Positions 49,290 to 60,255 of a stretch of DNA of 64,000 bases are shown in pieces. The notes beneath the pieces are model-generated. The model was not told the origin of the DNA, ran no database searches, and worked only from the letters and a program-made list of their open reading frames with translations. The position numbers and the translations under genes are program-made. Position 1 is the first letter of the stretch; each line of letters starts with the position of its first letter. Source of the stretch: Ailanthus altissimus (Eukaryota > Streptophyta > Magnoliopsida > Sapindales > Simaroubaceae); assembly GCA_946807835.1 (NCBI GenBank), contig OX327710.1, positions 15,426,501-15,490,500 on the forward strand, written 5' to 3'.

Positions 49290-50045
49290 TGTTAAGGAAG
49301 CAACAAAAAGTCTTATATTAACAAGAAATAGAGAAGATCATAGGTATATAAAGAGTAAATTATATCTTCATTGATATGAGATTTTTTTGGTAGAGCTTAA
49401 TAGTAAAATCATGGGGGCTTAGACTCAAAGTAGACAATATCATACTAATATGGAGATATATGCAGTTTGTTGGACTCCTAACAGTGGTATAAAAGCCATG
49501 CCCCAGAATTAGCCATATGAATAAAAATTTGGTGCCAAACAAAAAGGTGATAAGCTTAGTAAGCCTTGGTTTACTTGCAATGAGATCTGTGATTAAATGA
49601 ACAAGCGGTGGTGGTTTTGAGCTTTACGTAAGACATGTGCTGCAATGCAATGATGAAGAGTTGACTTGATAGAGCGGGCTCTTGAGGCATGCAGTACTCT
49701 GGCGCTTCACATAAGATATGCGCCCTCAACGCAGTAAAGATAAGTAGAAGATAAGTACTAAAAGGAAACGAGATCTTCTTATATGAAATATAGACGGATG
49801 AGATATTATATGAGTGAAAAGCTCAGTGGTCCTTTGTCTGAGGAAATGATTGTTAAAAAAATGAACAAAAAATTTTACATTGACAAGAAATAGAGAGGAT
49901 CTTAAGTATGTAAGGAGTAAACTATATCTCCATTAGTATGAGGCTTTTTTAGTAGAGTCCAATAGTAAAATTATGAAAACTTAAACTCAAAGTGGATAAT
50001 ATCATACTAATGTGGAGATATGTGTGATTCGTTCTACTCCTAATA
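49290..50045 (+). mobile_element. TRIM retrotransposon 2 (complete)
   Basis: A 756-bp element, same family as TRIM 1 but in opposite orientation. Terminal repeats at 49290-49483 and 49851-50045; perfect target duplications GTATT at 49285-49289 and 50046-50050; primer site TGGTATAAAAGCC at 49485-49497 (11 of 13 bases). The repeats differ clearly from each other, so it is an old insertion. Confidence 0.9.
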
Positions 50046-52514
50046 GTATTTTTTTAAAAAAGTGAGTATTCAATATGTGAAGTACTTCAAAAACAAATAA
50101 ACATTAATACACAACGTGATTAACATGGCTATATTAGAGATTAAGTCCATTTGTAATTTATAATGCAACAAATAAAATGAATTTAAATGGATTTCGATCA
50201 TTGAAATCCTTGTTCGTACAAAATTAAAATCATGATTAAGTCTCCAAATTTGAATAAAATAATAATTGTAATTTGTTCTCACCTCGTCTTGCCTTATACA
50301 ATTCGTTTCTAGGGTTCAAGGGTCATCGAATCAAGTTACTTAGTGCGAATAAATTCCTTTTAAATCCATTCAAAATAGTTGATTTGGCTAATTCCTTGAA
50401 GTGGGCTGCAATTAGATTACACAGTGTACAAATTAATTGAACTCGTTTAATAATAACGCCCAACACATCTCAATGAATAGTTAATTAAAAACTAAATTTA
50501 GTTTGTATTTCCAACTAACAAACACTAAAGAAAACTCACCTGTTCGGCTTACAATGTGTTAAAGAATCGACAATACTACAACATTATTTAAATAATGTAA
50601 TGAAAAAATTAGTCCTTTTTAACTCTTCCAATGGTCAACTTGACATAAAATATTTGGGGATATAATTTGGCATATTGGTTTAACATATTCCAATAGTTGG
50701 AATATTGCTTACATCTCCAAGTACTTTAAGGAAGGGTGGACACAATTTTGTTCAATTCAATTTTTTAAGAAATCGAACTGGTCTAGCTCAATTATTTTAA
50801 AAGAAAGAATCAAAAAATTTGGATTATATGCAGAAAATCAAATCGAGTCGAATCATTTTTTTCAATTCAGTCCAATTTGGTGTTTTTGATTTTAGGCTCA
50901 AGATGTGGATTTTTTGAGTTTTTTTTATTTTAAATTGTGAGCTTTTAATTCATTTGTCCAAAAAAATTATTAGATTATTTTTAGACCTAATTTTTTGGCC
51001 TATTTTATATTAAGATGATTATAATTTTCTTAATTTGAGATAAATTTAAATTTTTTATTTATTAATAATACACTAATTTCTTACAATATCCATAAAAATA
51101 AAATTATTCTATTTCATGAAAAAAAATATCAATCAAAATAATGACTAATTTGTTTTTAGTTTTTTATTTATTTTTTCGATTTGGTTATTATTTAGATAAA
51201 ACTGAATCGAAACACGATTTTTCTTAAATAATAACCAGACTAGTTTTTTTAATAAAATAATTGAACCAAATTAAACTAATTTTTTCATTTTCGATTTTAT
51301 TTGCCCACTTTTAACCGTGAGCAAAATGCCTTGGAAAAATACACAAATACTATTTTTTAATAGAAAATCTAGAAATGCTTTCTAGTAGACAAAGTTTAAA
51401 ATTAAAAAAAAAAATCAATATGTAAATTTTATTGATATTTTTTGTCATGTTAGAATATATTAAATGCTAAGTGTATTTTGTAAATTATATTTATAATTGC
51501 TTGCATTTTTCGCTAAAATGGAAGTGAAAGTGTATGTTGTAGACTATAAGAGTACTTATGTACGCATTTGAGACTTAATTGGCAGAAAATTATTAATCCA
51601 TTTGGGAGTTATAATTAAGAGGAAAGTCAAGTCATCTCGTAAAAATGAGTTCTATCCCTAGGCCGTATTATTATTAGGCCAAATGTTTTCCCTTCGTTGA
51701 ACATTAAAGAAAACTGGAACATAGAAAATTTCAATTTAATTTGAGATTTGTACTCTGTTACTGATTTTAGCAATAACATTTATAGAAGGGATTAGAATCC
51801 TCTTTTAATCTAAGGTTTTTTTTTAAAGTTTTTAAAATTTTTTTGACACATATTTTATATTATACATGAGTGATTAAGATTTATTTTTTTATTATTTTTT
51901 TAATAATCACTAATCCTCATCAATTACGTATACTTAAAGAAGAGACAAGCGAATTGAAAATTATGTTCATCTAGCTTTAAAAGTTTCAATATTTAATTAG
52001 AAATTTCTATCTCAATTAATGATATATTAATATTTACGGAAGAGACTTAGAATATATTTAAGAACGCTTATTTTTTTATATCAATATTTTTACATAAAAA
52101 AAAGAATAAACACTACTCACAAATGTATTATTAATTGCATTATTGCACAAGAGAGATGTGAAGTGAAGATCGTGTTCATCTATATATGCCTGCCGATGAA
52201 ACAAGTTGACATAAAATATTTATAACGTCACAAGGTCTGGATGAATTTTTTATAATAATTTTCTGAGTTGACAGACAAAATTCATTTAGCAGTCGTCAAA
52301 TTCATGAACGTTGTAGCTGTCTAAGTGACATTTGGAATTAATTTAATTTAACCATAGATGAAAAGTTAAAGCTTATCATATGTATATGATGTGCTTCATG
52401 TAAGTATATATAAAGCCCTTCCATTTACATAAGCAAGCTACCTGCACAGCAAACATATAATTCTTCCTGTTACACTCGTGGCTTTCATTTCTTCTTCTTG
52501 TCACTGAAATCACA
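50046..52514. other. No gene seen; includes a degenerate inverted-end repeat
   Basis: AT-rich. About 50731-51317 starts GAAGGGTGGACACAATTT and ends TTTGCCCACTTTTAA with low-complexity sequence between, probably another decayed hAT-type MITE. A TATA-like TATATAAAG lies near 52407-52415, ahead of the decayed CC-NB start. Confidence 0.45.
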
Positions 52515-52680
52515 ATGGATGACAGACACCATCTCAAGCTACCTATCACCCGGATCAGTTGGTTTCATTTTCTGTTTTATTGCTGGAGAAGCAAAAATAA
52601 TGTATACGGAATCTCAAACATATTATCTTGTTGCCTTGCATGCGCCATGCAGGCTGGGTTTGTATAAATAAAAAATTTTA
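52515..52680 (+). pseudogene. Decayed 5' end of a CC-NB resistance gene
   Basis: The stretch ATGGATGACAGACACCATCT and onward, with GTTTTATTGCTGGAGAAGCAA, aligns with the start of the intact gene at 54034 (CTACGTTGCTGGAGAAGCAA), and the 70 bases before each ATG are similar too. The reading frame is broken after about 25 codons and the similarity ends near 52650. It is a relic of a tandem duplicate of the downstream gene. Confidence 0.65.
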
Positions 52681-52919
52681 TGTATAGCTGAAACCCTTTT
52701 CATTAAAAAAAAAAATTTATTCAACTTGAGATTTGGGTTTAATTAAAGGCATTACTGAGAGGAAAGTCGAGTCATCTTTGTAGCATAGCATTAGTTTTAT
52801 CCTATAAGTCTTCCATAAGTGGCACAGACTGTGTTAAAGGGAAACAAAAAACCAAATACAATGCAGAAACTAAACTGATTATTTTCGGTTTAATCTGATT
52901 CAATTTTTAATTTTAAAAA

Positions 52920-53610
52920 TATAAAAAACAAACTTGCAAAACACAACAAGCTAGCTCAAACCCATAATTTGAGAAATTTATTACCTCTATTTTACCACCG
53001 TAGCTAAAGTTATTTTTAATTGAAAACACATTCCATTTTATTATACATAAAATTTACAATATTAATAATTTTAATTCAAAATACATTCTATTTTATTATA
53101 TTTCAATTATAAGATGTTAATAAACACATTCTATTTGATTATATTTAAATTATAATATATTAATAATTAAAAAAAAAAGCAACCATACCCCAAACAAGCA
53201 ATCTTGAGGAGGGTTATTAATCCAATTGACCAGTTGAGCTAAAACTAATTTTTCTCTTAAAACACATTCTATTTTATTAGATTTCAAATTTTAAGATATT
53301 AATAATTAAAAAAATTAAATATTTTGGATTCAAACTCGCAACTTGAAGAGGCTATTGCTTCAACTTTACCAACTGAGGAAAAAGTTAATTTTCAAACCGC
53401 ATCCCAATTTTATTATATTAGATTATGAAATATTAATAATTAAAAAAAAAATGGATTCAAACATAAGACTTAAGAGTGGTTATCAACTTATCATCTTGTT
53501 CCACAAATTAAGCTAAAGTTAATTTTTAAAATAAAATGCTTTTTAAATTTATATTTTAAATTATTAATAATTAAAAATTAATTTTTTAATTTCAATTTCA
53601 ATTATATATA
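52920..53610 (-). repeat. Tandem array of tRNA-like (SINE-like) units, about four copies
   Basis: On the minus strand, units of about 127-150 bp each carry an A-box-like word (clearest: CTCAGTTGGTAAA, complement of 53365-53377) and a B-box-like word (GCGAGTTTGAATCC, complement of 53326-53339), followed by an A/T-rich body with TTAATTATTAATA. B-box words of the two last units are 127 bases apart. The first two units (about 52955-53010 and 53199-53240) are more diverged. Confidence 0.6.
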
Positions 53611-54033
53611 TAACAGACTGGAATAAGGCTGAATCGCTTAGTTATCTTAATGATAATAACTAAAAGACTTATCACAAAAATTAAATTAAATTAAATTAGC
53701 TGATTCAATTCGGACCGATCCGGTTTATCCAAATTTTTACGTTTATTTTTTTCCACTCTTGAGTAGAAGTGAGAATTACCTATCAAAAATGACTGTTCGA
53801 GACATCCCAATTAAAAAGTCAACGTTTTCTACATCGATCTATTGATAAACAAGTTGACAAATAATATTTAGCATTGCAGTTTTATGTAAACTTGTCTTCC
53901 CTTCCATTCTCAAGTAATTAATTAGCTTGCCCTTTCTGAATAACATCTTCGCAATAACAACCAAAAAAAAAAAAGTCTGTCCATTTTGCTCATTCCTTTT
54001 TCTTCTTCCCTTGCTTGAAATCTTATAACAGAA

Positions 54034-55620
54034 ATGGGCAGCAACATCTCAGGCTGCATAAAACCTGTCCTTGATCCAATTTTCTCCTACGTTGCTGGAG
54101 AAGCAAAATATATATGGAATCTCGAAGATAATCTTGATGTATTGGATAAAGAATTCGACAAATTGATTCGGATAAGGGACGATCTGGTGGACGACGTTAA
54201 GAGAGCTGAACAGAAACCAAAAATGAGGCGGACGAACCAGGTCAAAGGGTGGCTTCAAAGGGTACGACAACTCGAAACTAAAGTTGGTGAGCTGCAAAAA
54301 ATTAGATCTCAAGAATTAGACAGATTATGTCTTTGCAGTTTCTGTTCAACGGACTTGATGTCAAGCTATGACTTTGGGAAAAGGGTGGTCAAATTGAAGC
54401 AAGAAGTGAGCATTTTACAAGAAGAAAGAGGAGATTTAAAAGAGGTTGCCGATGCGAGACCAGAGGATCCTGCTATTGAAATACCAGTAAAGCGAAGAAT
54501 AGTAGGTCAAGAATCGACATTTGAAAATGTCTGGAGATGTCTTAGAAATGATCAGGTTGGGATTATTGGCATCTATGGTATTAGCGGAGTCGGCAAAACC
54601 ACCTTACTAGAACAAATCAACAACAGCTTCAACAGCGAAAAAAGGCATAACTTTGATGTTGCTATCTGGGTGGTTTTATCTAGAGAGGCAACAATTGAGT
54701 TGATTCAAAACGATATTGGAGAAAGGATCGGTTTGTTAGCCGATTCATGGAAGAAGAAAAGTATTAAAGATAAGGCTTTGGATATCGCCAACATTTTATA
54801 CCAAAAGAAGTTCGTATTGTTATTGGATGATACGTGCGAGGTGATTGATTTAAAAGCAGTTGGTGTCCCTCTTCAAAGCCTAAAAATTGGGTCCAAGATA
54901 GTATTGACAGCTCGTTCTTGTGAAGTCTGCAGCCAAATGGGAGTTGACGAGGACATTGAAATGAAGTGTTTGGAACATGACGAAGCCTGGAGATTGTTTC
55001 AACACAAAGTCGGAAAAGCCACGCTTAATTTTCATCCTGATATTCCTGAGCTAGATGAAATTCTGGCCCGAGAGTGTGGTGGCTTGCCACTTGCGTTGAT
55101 TACCATTGCTGAAACCATGTCTTCGAGCAAGAACCCTTATGAATGGAAATGTGCTATCGGGTACTTAAGATCATCAACATCTGAAGTCTCAGATATGGAA
55201 GAGAAGCTGTATTCATGTTTAAAGTTCAGTTATGATTATTTGTCCGGCGAGGAGAACGAAGATGCCATTCTCGACCTGAAGGCGAAACTATACATTTTTG
55301 ATGAGGATGGAAATCAGTGGAAAGAGAGAGGAATTGGTAACATTGAGATATTGAAACATAAAGAGACTGGAAAAGTTCGCCTCATAATGAGGGAAGATGA
55401 AACTCTCAAGATCTGCGCCAATCATCTCGTGTTGCCAACAATGAAGTTGCGGGAGGATGGAACCAAGTCCTGTATATGGACGGGCGCCTTTGACATTGCA
55501 AATGGTGAACCGAAGTTTGAGGCATTCGGCATCAGATTTAAATCTGCTGAAAATTGCAAAACCTTTATGGAAATGGTTCTAGAAGCTATTGAATCCCAAA
55601 AAAAAGAAAGAGGAGAATAA
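54034..55620 (+). CDS. CC-NB-ARC protein fused to a RanBP1 domain
   Basis: 528 residues, one exon. The N-terminal coiled-coil region (1 to about 140) and the nucleotide-binding domain follow plant RPS2/RPS5-type CNLs: P-loop GISGVGKTT (182-190, K188), kinase-2 LLLDDTCE (Asp265/266; the usual Trp of DDIWE is Cys), RNBS-B TARS (292-295), GGLPLA (349-354). Just after LKFSYDYLS the CNL part stops; RNBS-D, MHD and the whole LRR are missing. From residue 405 the protein is a RanBP1-type Ran-binding domain: LYIFDEDGNQWKERGIG, HKETGKVRLIMR, KICANHLVLPTM, FGIRF. Plant RanBP1 binds Ran-GTP and helps RanGAP in nuclear transport. The domain has no introns although the cellular gene does, so a retrocopy joined the NLR gene in frame. 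Known NLRs with integrated decoy domains are a precedent; a regulatory or dominant-negative role, or a pseudogene, are alternatives. Expression is unknown. Confidence 0.85.
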   Translation: MGSNISGCIKPVLDPIFSYVAGEAKYIWNLEDNLDVLDKEFDKLIRIRDDLVDDVKRAEQKPKMRRTNQVKGWLQRVRQLETKVGELQKIRSQELDRLCLCSFCSTDLMSSYDFGKRVVKLKQEVSILQEERGDLKEVADARPEDPAIEIPVKRRIVGQESTFENVWRCLRNDQVGIIGIYGISGVGKTTLLEQINNSFNSEKRHNFDVAIWVVLSREATIELIQNDIGERIGLLADSWKKKSIKDKALDIANILYQKKFVLLLDDTCEVIDLKAVGVPLQSLKIGSKIVLTARSCEVCSQMGVDEDIEMKCLEHDEAWRLFQHKVGKATLNFHPDIPELDEILARECGGLPLALITIAETMSSSKNPYEWKCAIGYLRSSTSEVSDMEEKLYSCLKFSYDYLSGEENEDAILDLKAKLYIFDEDGNQWKERGIGNIEILKHKETGKVRLIMREDETLKICANHLVLPTMKLREDGTKSCIWTGAFDIANGEPKFEAFGIRFKSAENCKTFMEMVLEAIESQKKERGE

Positions 55621-55741
55621 AGACGCAACTGTAGCTGTGGGCCTTCTTCAGAAATCGAGTGTTGAAGATAAAAAAAATGAAGACAAAGTTGGGAAGAGAA
55701 GAGATGTCTTCTGCAATCTAAGAGGAGAAGCTGAAATTTGA
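55606..55741 (+). pseudogene. Out-of-frame C-terminal tail of the RanBP1 copy
   Basis: After an eight-A run (55598-55605) the fusion frame ends three codons on at TAA 55618-55620, but another frame stays open and reads ENKDATVAVGLLQKSSVED, then KKNEDKVGKR, which is the acidic-basic tail expected after the RanBP1 domain, up to TGA at about 55739. A one-base slip in the A run therefore cut off the tail. It shows the RanBP1 part came in as a long mRNA-like copy. Confidence 0.75.
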
Positions 55742-56232
55742 GGAGCCTGCTTTTACAGGTTAGTGAGTATAAAGTTGGTGGAAGTTATTGGACTACTTTA
55801 TGGGCTGTTATTTAAGTCTATTTTCCAGTTTGGTTTGTCAAGAAATTAGTCAAGCCCAGTTCATGTTTGCATATACGAGGGTTGTGTTTTGTTTTGGTTT
55901 TTTTTTTTTGAGTAGGTATTTTTTATTTAGGTAATGTATACTTCTTAAATTATATTTTAAAATTTAAATTTTTAATGAGATATTAAATTATTATTAGGTA
56001 AGAAAATAGTCTAATGAGTAATTTTAAAAAATTTAAAAATTAATTATTTAATAATTAGTTGACATATCATTTAGGATCCAAATTTCAAGATTAAAATTTT
56101 GGATATATAGTATTTTTATTTTTATTTTACATAAAGGAGGAGAATCGAATTTAAGATCTTCATTTTAATAAAAAAAAAATAATATTATAAACTTCTTAAT
56201 ATTGCGTCATTCAAATAAGTGCTTGAAGTAAG
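55742..56232. other. Likely former RanBP1 3' UTR, then AT-rich sequence
   Basis: About 150 bases after the tail look like a 3' UTR with T-rich runs, without a clear A-tail. The rest is AT-rich with no gene. Confidence 0.35.
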
Positions 56233-56547
56233 TAGGGGTGGGCAAATTCGGTTCGGTTTGATTTTCAATGTGAACCGAAAATTGAATCAAACTGAACTGA
56301 ACCAATTCTGTTTGTTTTATAAATTTGGTTTGGTGTTCGATTTTTCGATTTGATTTTTAATTTTTTAATTTTTCGATTCGATTCTTAACTCGACCTTTCG
56401 AACCGAGAATCGAATCGAATTTTTGATTTTTTGAATAAAAAACTAAAAATTAAATTAATCAAAAAAAAAATCGAACCGAATTAATTGGTTCCGTTCAAAT
56501 TACGGGTCCAATTTAATTTTTAATTTTTAATTTTTTGCCCACCTCTA
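56233..56547. mobile_element. hAT-type MITE with TAGGGGTGGGCAAA ends
   Basis: 315 bp. Terminal inverted repeats TAGGGGTGGGCAAA and TTTGCCCACCTCTA differ at one place. Eight-base flanks GAAGTAAG (56225-56232) and AAAGTAAG (56548-56555) match 7 of 8, the duplication length typical of hAT transposons. The interior is full of TTCGGTTCGG and its mirror plus A/T runs; no coding. Confidence 0.75.
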
Positions 56548-58499
56548 AAAGTAAGTATTGTCAACAAGTTAATTAATTATTATTTTTTCACAATATCTAT
56601 TCATTGCTGCAAGTCCCTGGTGAGTAGAGAATTGTTACGCTCCTAAAAGTTTTGCTAAAGTGTTTGAAAGAGTCTTATGATTTATAAATAACTTTGATAG
56701 ACCCCTCGTCTGTTAGGGATTATTGTTAATTTAAACAAATTAAAAGGAGATGTTGTAAGTCATTTTGAAGAGAACATGTGTCTAAATCTATTAAGTTTAG
56801 ATATTTAATATTTATTTTTTCAAATTAAAAATTTATTTTATAATTAAATAATAAATTGAAAAAAGAGACGATAGCAATAAAATGTGAATAGAATTAATAT
56901 TTATATCATTAAATTTTAAATTTTTTATCTATTCAATTGTAAAATTATTTTTAATTTAAAAAATATCATAAAATGCTTAAATAAGATAAGGAGGTTGGCT
57001 GACCATTAATGTCTCGTTATCAAATACTAATGTTGTGACTTGCACACCACTTTCTTGAAAAAGATTATAATGTGTTGATTTTAATTTTGGTTGTGCTATA
57101 TATCATTGGGAAATAACCAGACATGCAATTTTTTATAAACTTTAGTTTGGATTTTAGCTATTATCTTATATACATTTTTATATATAATCTCATTAAAAAT
57201 TAAAAAGTATACTAAAATTTTGGTAAAATCTCCTTTTGAACTTTGAATATAATCAAACTTGCAATTTCAACAAAAATACATTTCCAAAAAAAATTTAATT
57301 GAACTAAAAAGCTTCTAAAGGTCCATTTCCCTTGCATTCATCAAAAACAACAAACACTCTACAATTATTCAAGACCTCAAGCCTCCATGTCCATAAATAA
57401 TCTTAAATCTATAACTCAATCGACGACTTTAACTTCTACTTATGAAGTTATCAACCAATCCATAAAAATATGTATAAATAAAATAAAATGTCATTTTAGT
57501 CCATATTTTTATGAATATATATCAACTTAATCTTTATTTGTTTAATATATATTATGTTAATTTTTATAAAGACGAAAATAATAATTATTTAAAAATAATA
57601 AAAAATTACTAAAAACATTCTTACAAGAACTAACATGATATATATTAAAGAAGTAAATACTAAATTTATATATAGAGTAAAATAACATTTTCCATCCAAA
57701 ATTTCATGTAAAGGGAAATGTACCAAATAGTAATACAACAAATGTAATTCTTGATAGTCTCGTATGAAACCAGCTTAAATCAAACCATCATCGTTGACCC
57801 ACTCTTTAGATCGGGGTGAGTTGGAAATTCAGTGAATGAAATATAATTGTTGAAGATATTTTTATATGTGTATTATCTAAACAAAATTGTTTTAAAGATG
57901 TATATTCTACTTCCAAAATTGAAATTGCTCGCACATAGTCTTTTTACTTGAAAACTTGAATATAAATCTTAAATGGAAAAGCTACGTATATAACTATATA
58001 AAACATCAATGCAATGTATGGATTGAAGATTAAACTTCATATAATGCTATGTAAAAACTTTACATATCATTTCAAAACTATACATATAATTATATATCAT
58101 TTAATATCATTACGTTATATGCACTTTAGAATGACAATAATATACTGAATCACTGTCTATCATAATATTACTTCTTTATTGAACTCAATTATAAAGATTA
58201 AAACTTACATGGTGCTAATAATCATGTCCTACATATAACTGAAAACAACACTAAATTAGTATTTAAGAGAAATCTTGTTGTACTTAATATTCTTCGAGAA
58301 GAGCAGTAAATATATATTTCTTTAACTAATCATATCATTGTCTAAAGCATGCGCAGTATAAAAGCTCTCAAAGAGCACAACAGGCTTAGAAAATATTAAA
58401 GTTTTGATTTCAAATAATTGAGAAAAATAATATTTTGAACTAAAGTGTTAAATTTTGAAAGTTTTTAAAAATTGACTAAAATGTAAAAAAATTAAAACT
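56548..58499. other. No gene seen
   Basis: About 1.95 kb of AT-rich sequence. No ORF, repeat end or RNA was recognised. Confidence 0.5.
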
Positions 58500-59020
58500 T
58501 TGGATCACTGTAACGTGCACTGTTTAAGATTATAGCAACGGCTAAATTACTGTGCAATAGTTAGAATACAATTAGAGAATTGTAGCAACAGCTAGTAACG
58601 GTCATACAACTGTAGCAACGGTCAAATCACTATAGCAGTAGTTATTATACTCTTCAAACTATAAATACAATATCCATTCAAGTTTAGAAGGTGTGAAAGT
58701 ACTCTAAAATATTCATATCACTTGTAATACTCACCGTGAGTTAGAATTTATTCACTCTATGAGAGAGTTCAAATGTAAAAATTTGATTAACAAATGAGAA
58801 GTTAATAAAAGGGTCTTAAGAGATAAACCGATCTAGTAGAATCCTCAAGCATGATTCATTTCGAGGCATGGACGTAAGCTGTGTGGATAACCGAATCATG
58901 TAAAAAATTAGGTGTCATTTTTTTCCCTAAACTCTTATTTATTGCAATCACTTGTGCTTTAATTTGTTTATATATATTATTAGTAATTGCATAAATTATT
59001 TATTATTGATCATTTTATTG
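58500..59020 (+). repeat. LTR-like fragment with CTGTAGCAACGG repeats
   Basis: Several variants of TGTAGCAACGGTCA and TCACTGTAGC at 58505-58635, then a TATA box (CTATAAATAC, about 58659-58668) and a phrase GGACGTAAGCTGTGTGGATA followed by AACCGAATCATG, of the type found in U5 ends of plant LTR elements. A mirrored relative lies at 60050-60255. Confidence 0.45.
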
Positions 59021-59039
59021 AAATACAAAATTTACACCT

Positions 59040-60255
59040 CTTTCTTGGGTTGCCTACCATATCTACGGTTGTATGATTTCTATGCTAAGCGTAAGTGCAC
59101 ACTATCAGGAACAAGTAATATAATAATGAGTTGAGTATCGATCCCACGAGAAATTATTATTATTCTTAACCAATTACTAAAATTGTGCCTTCTTACTATA
59201 ATTCAGACAAATGATAATTTGATTTTATTTATATTAAAACTAATTACTAATTCTATAAATCAATCCTAATTATGCAAACGATGTAAAGTGAAATCACTAT
59301 ATGAAAAGTATCTAAGATTATAACTATTCCTTAATATAATTTTATTATCTCATTATTATTCACTCAATTCATTTATTAGTCACAACACGTATTTCATCAC
59401 AAGCCTCTTTGGATAGTCGAGTAATTATACATTGGTTTACCAAATTCTTATATTCTTATGGTAATTCCAATAAATTAAGGTTCATTACGAACAAGTTGTA
59501 TTGATTATACATGTCATATAGGTATATTCTTATCCTATATTGAAACTTGTAGATATTATTCTACAATCATACATCAATTTGTCTAGATCTAAACAAGAGG
59601 ATGCCTTATTCAAGTTTATCCTAATGTTTCATAATTATTCAATCACTATTTTTAGCACATTGAAAGCATTAAGAACAACACAAACTAAATTCATAATAAT
59701 GGGAATCAAATAATTCAATTAAGTTCACATATTGAGTTCAAAATTACAATCCTAAAAAATAAAATTAAATTAAGATAACAAGAGTTTAAAGGCTAAATAA
59801 TAATAATAATAATAAAACATGATACAGCCAATCTCAAACTAAATTTATGAAGACAAGATGCCCTAGTATCAATCCATAACTTGGTTAAATCCTTCAAAGA
59901 TTAGCCTAAATGCACTTAAATATATAATCTCTCTCTAAAATAGCTTCAAATATTATTTTTGCACAATGTAAGAATGATTTGGGTTATAAATGTGTTAAAA
60001 TTGAGAGAAAATAAGTTAGGGACAGAATTCCCTCTTTAGAGGTGAAACAAGGTATTTATAGAATCAGCTACAGTGATTTAAACGTACTACAGTGATTTGA
60101 CAATTATTGGCCATTACTACAGTGCTTCAATAGTAATTTAATTGTTAGTGAACAGTGTCATTGCAACAGTCATAAACAGTTAGTACTACAGTGATTTGAA
60201 TCACTGTTCATAGATACTGTTCACAATTGCTGTAGCAATGTACTATAGCAATTTA
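59040..60255 (-). mobile_element. Ty3/gypsy (Athila/Tat-like) 3' region remnant
   Basis: The minus strand holds CTCGTGGGATCGATACTCAA and GTGCACTTACGCTTAGC (59080-59150), phrases typical of the 3' part of Athila/Tat elements, and a cluster of ACTACAGTGATTTGA words at 60065-60250. It is in the same orientation as the gag remnant at 62.9-63.6 kb and probably belongs to the same broken element. Confidence 0.4.

Noticed and set aside
53320..53380. A genuine tRNA gene on the minus strand
   Set aside because: A- and B-box words are present but no complete cloverleaf or anticodon arm could be drawn; the unit is repeated with an AT-rich body.
52920..53610. CRISPR-like repeat-spacer array
   Set aside because: Units are diverged and tRNA-like, in a plant nuclear genome; no cas genes.
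54049..54312. Minus-strand ORF in the CC-NB gene
   Set aside because: Shadow of the coding strand.
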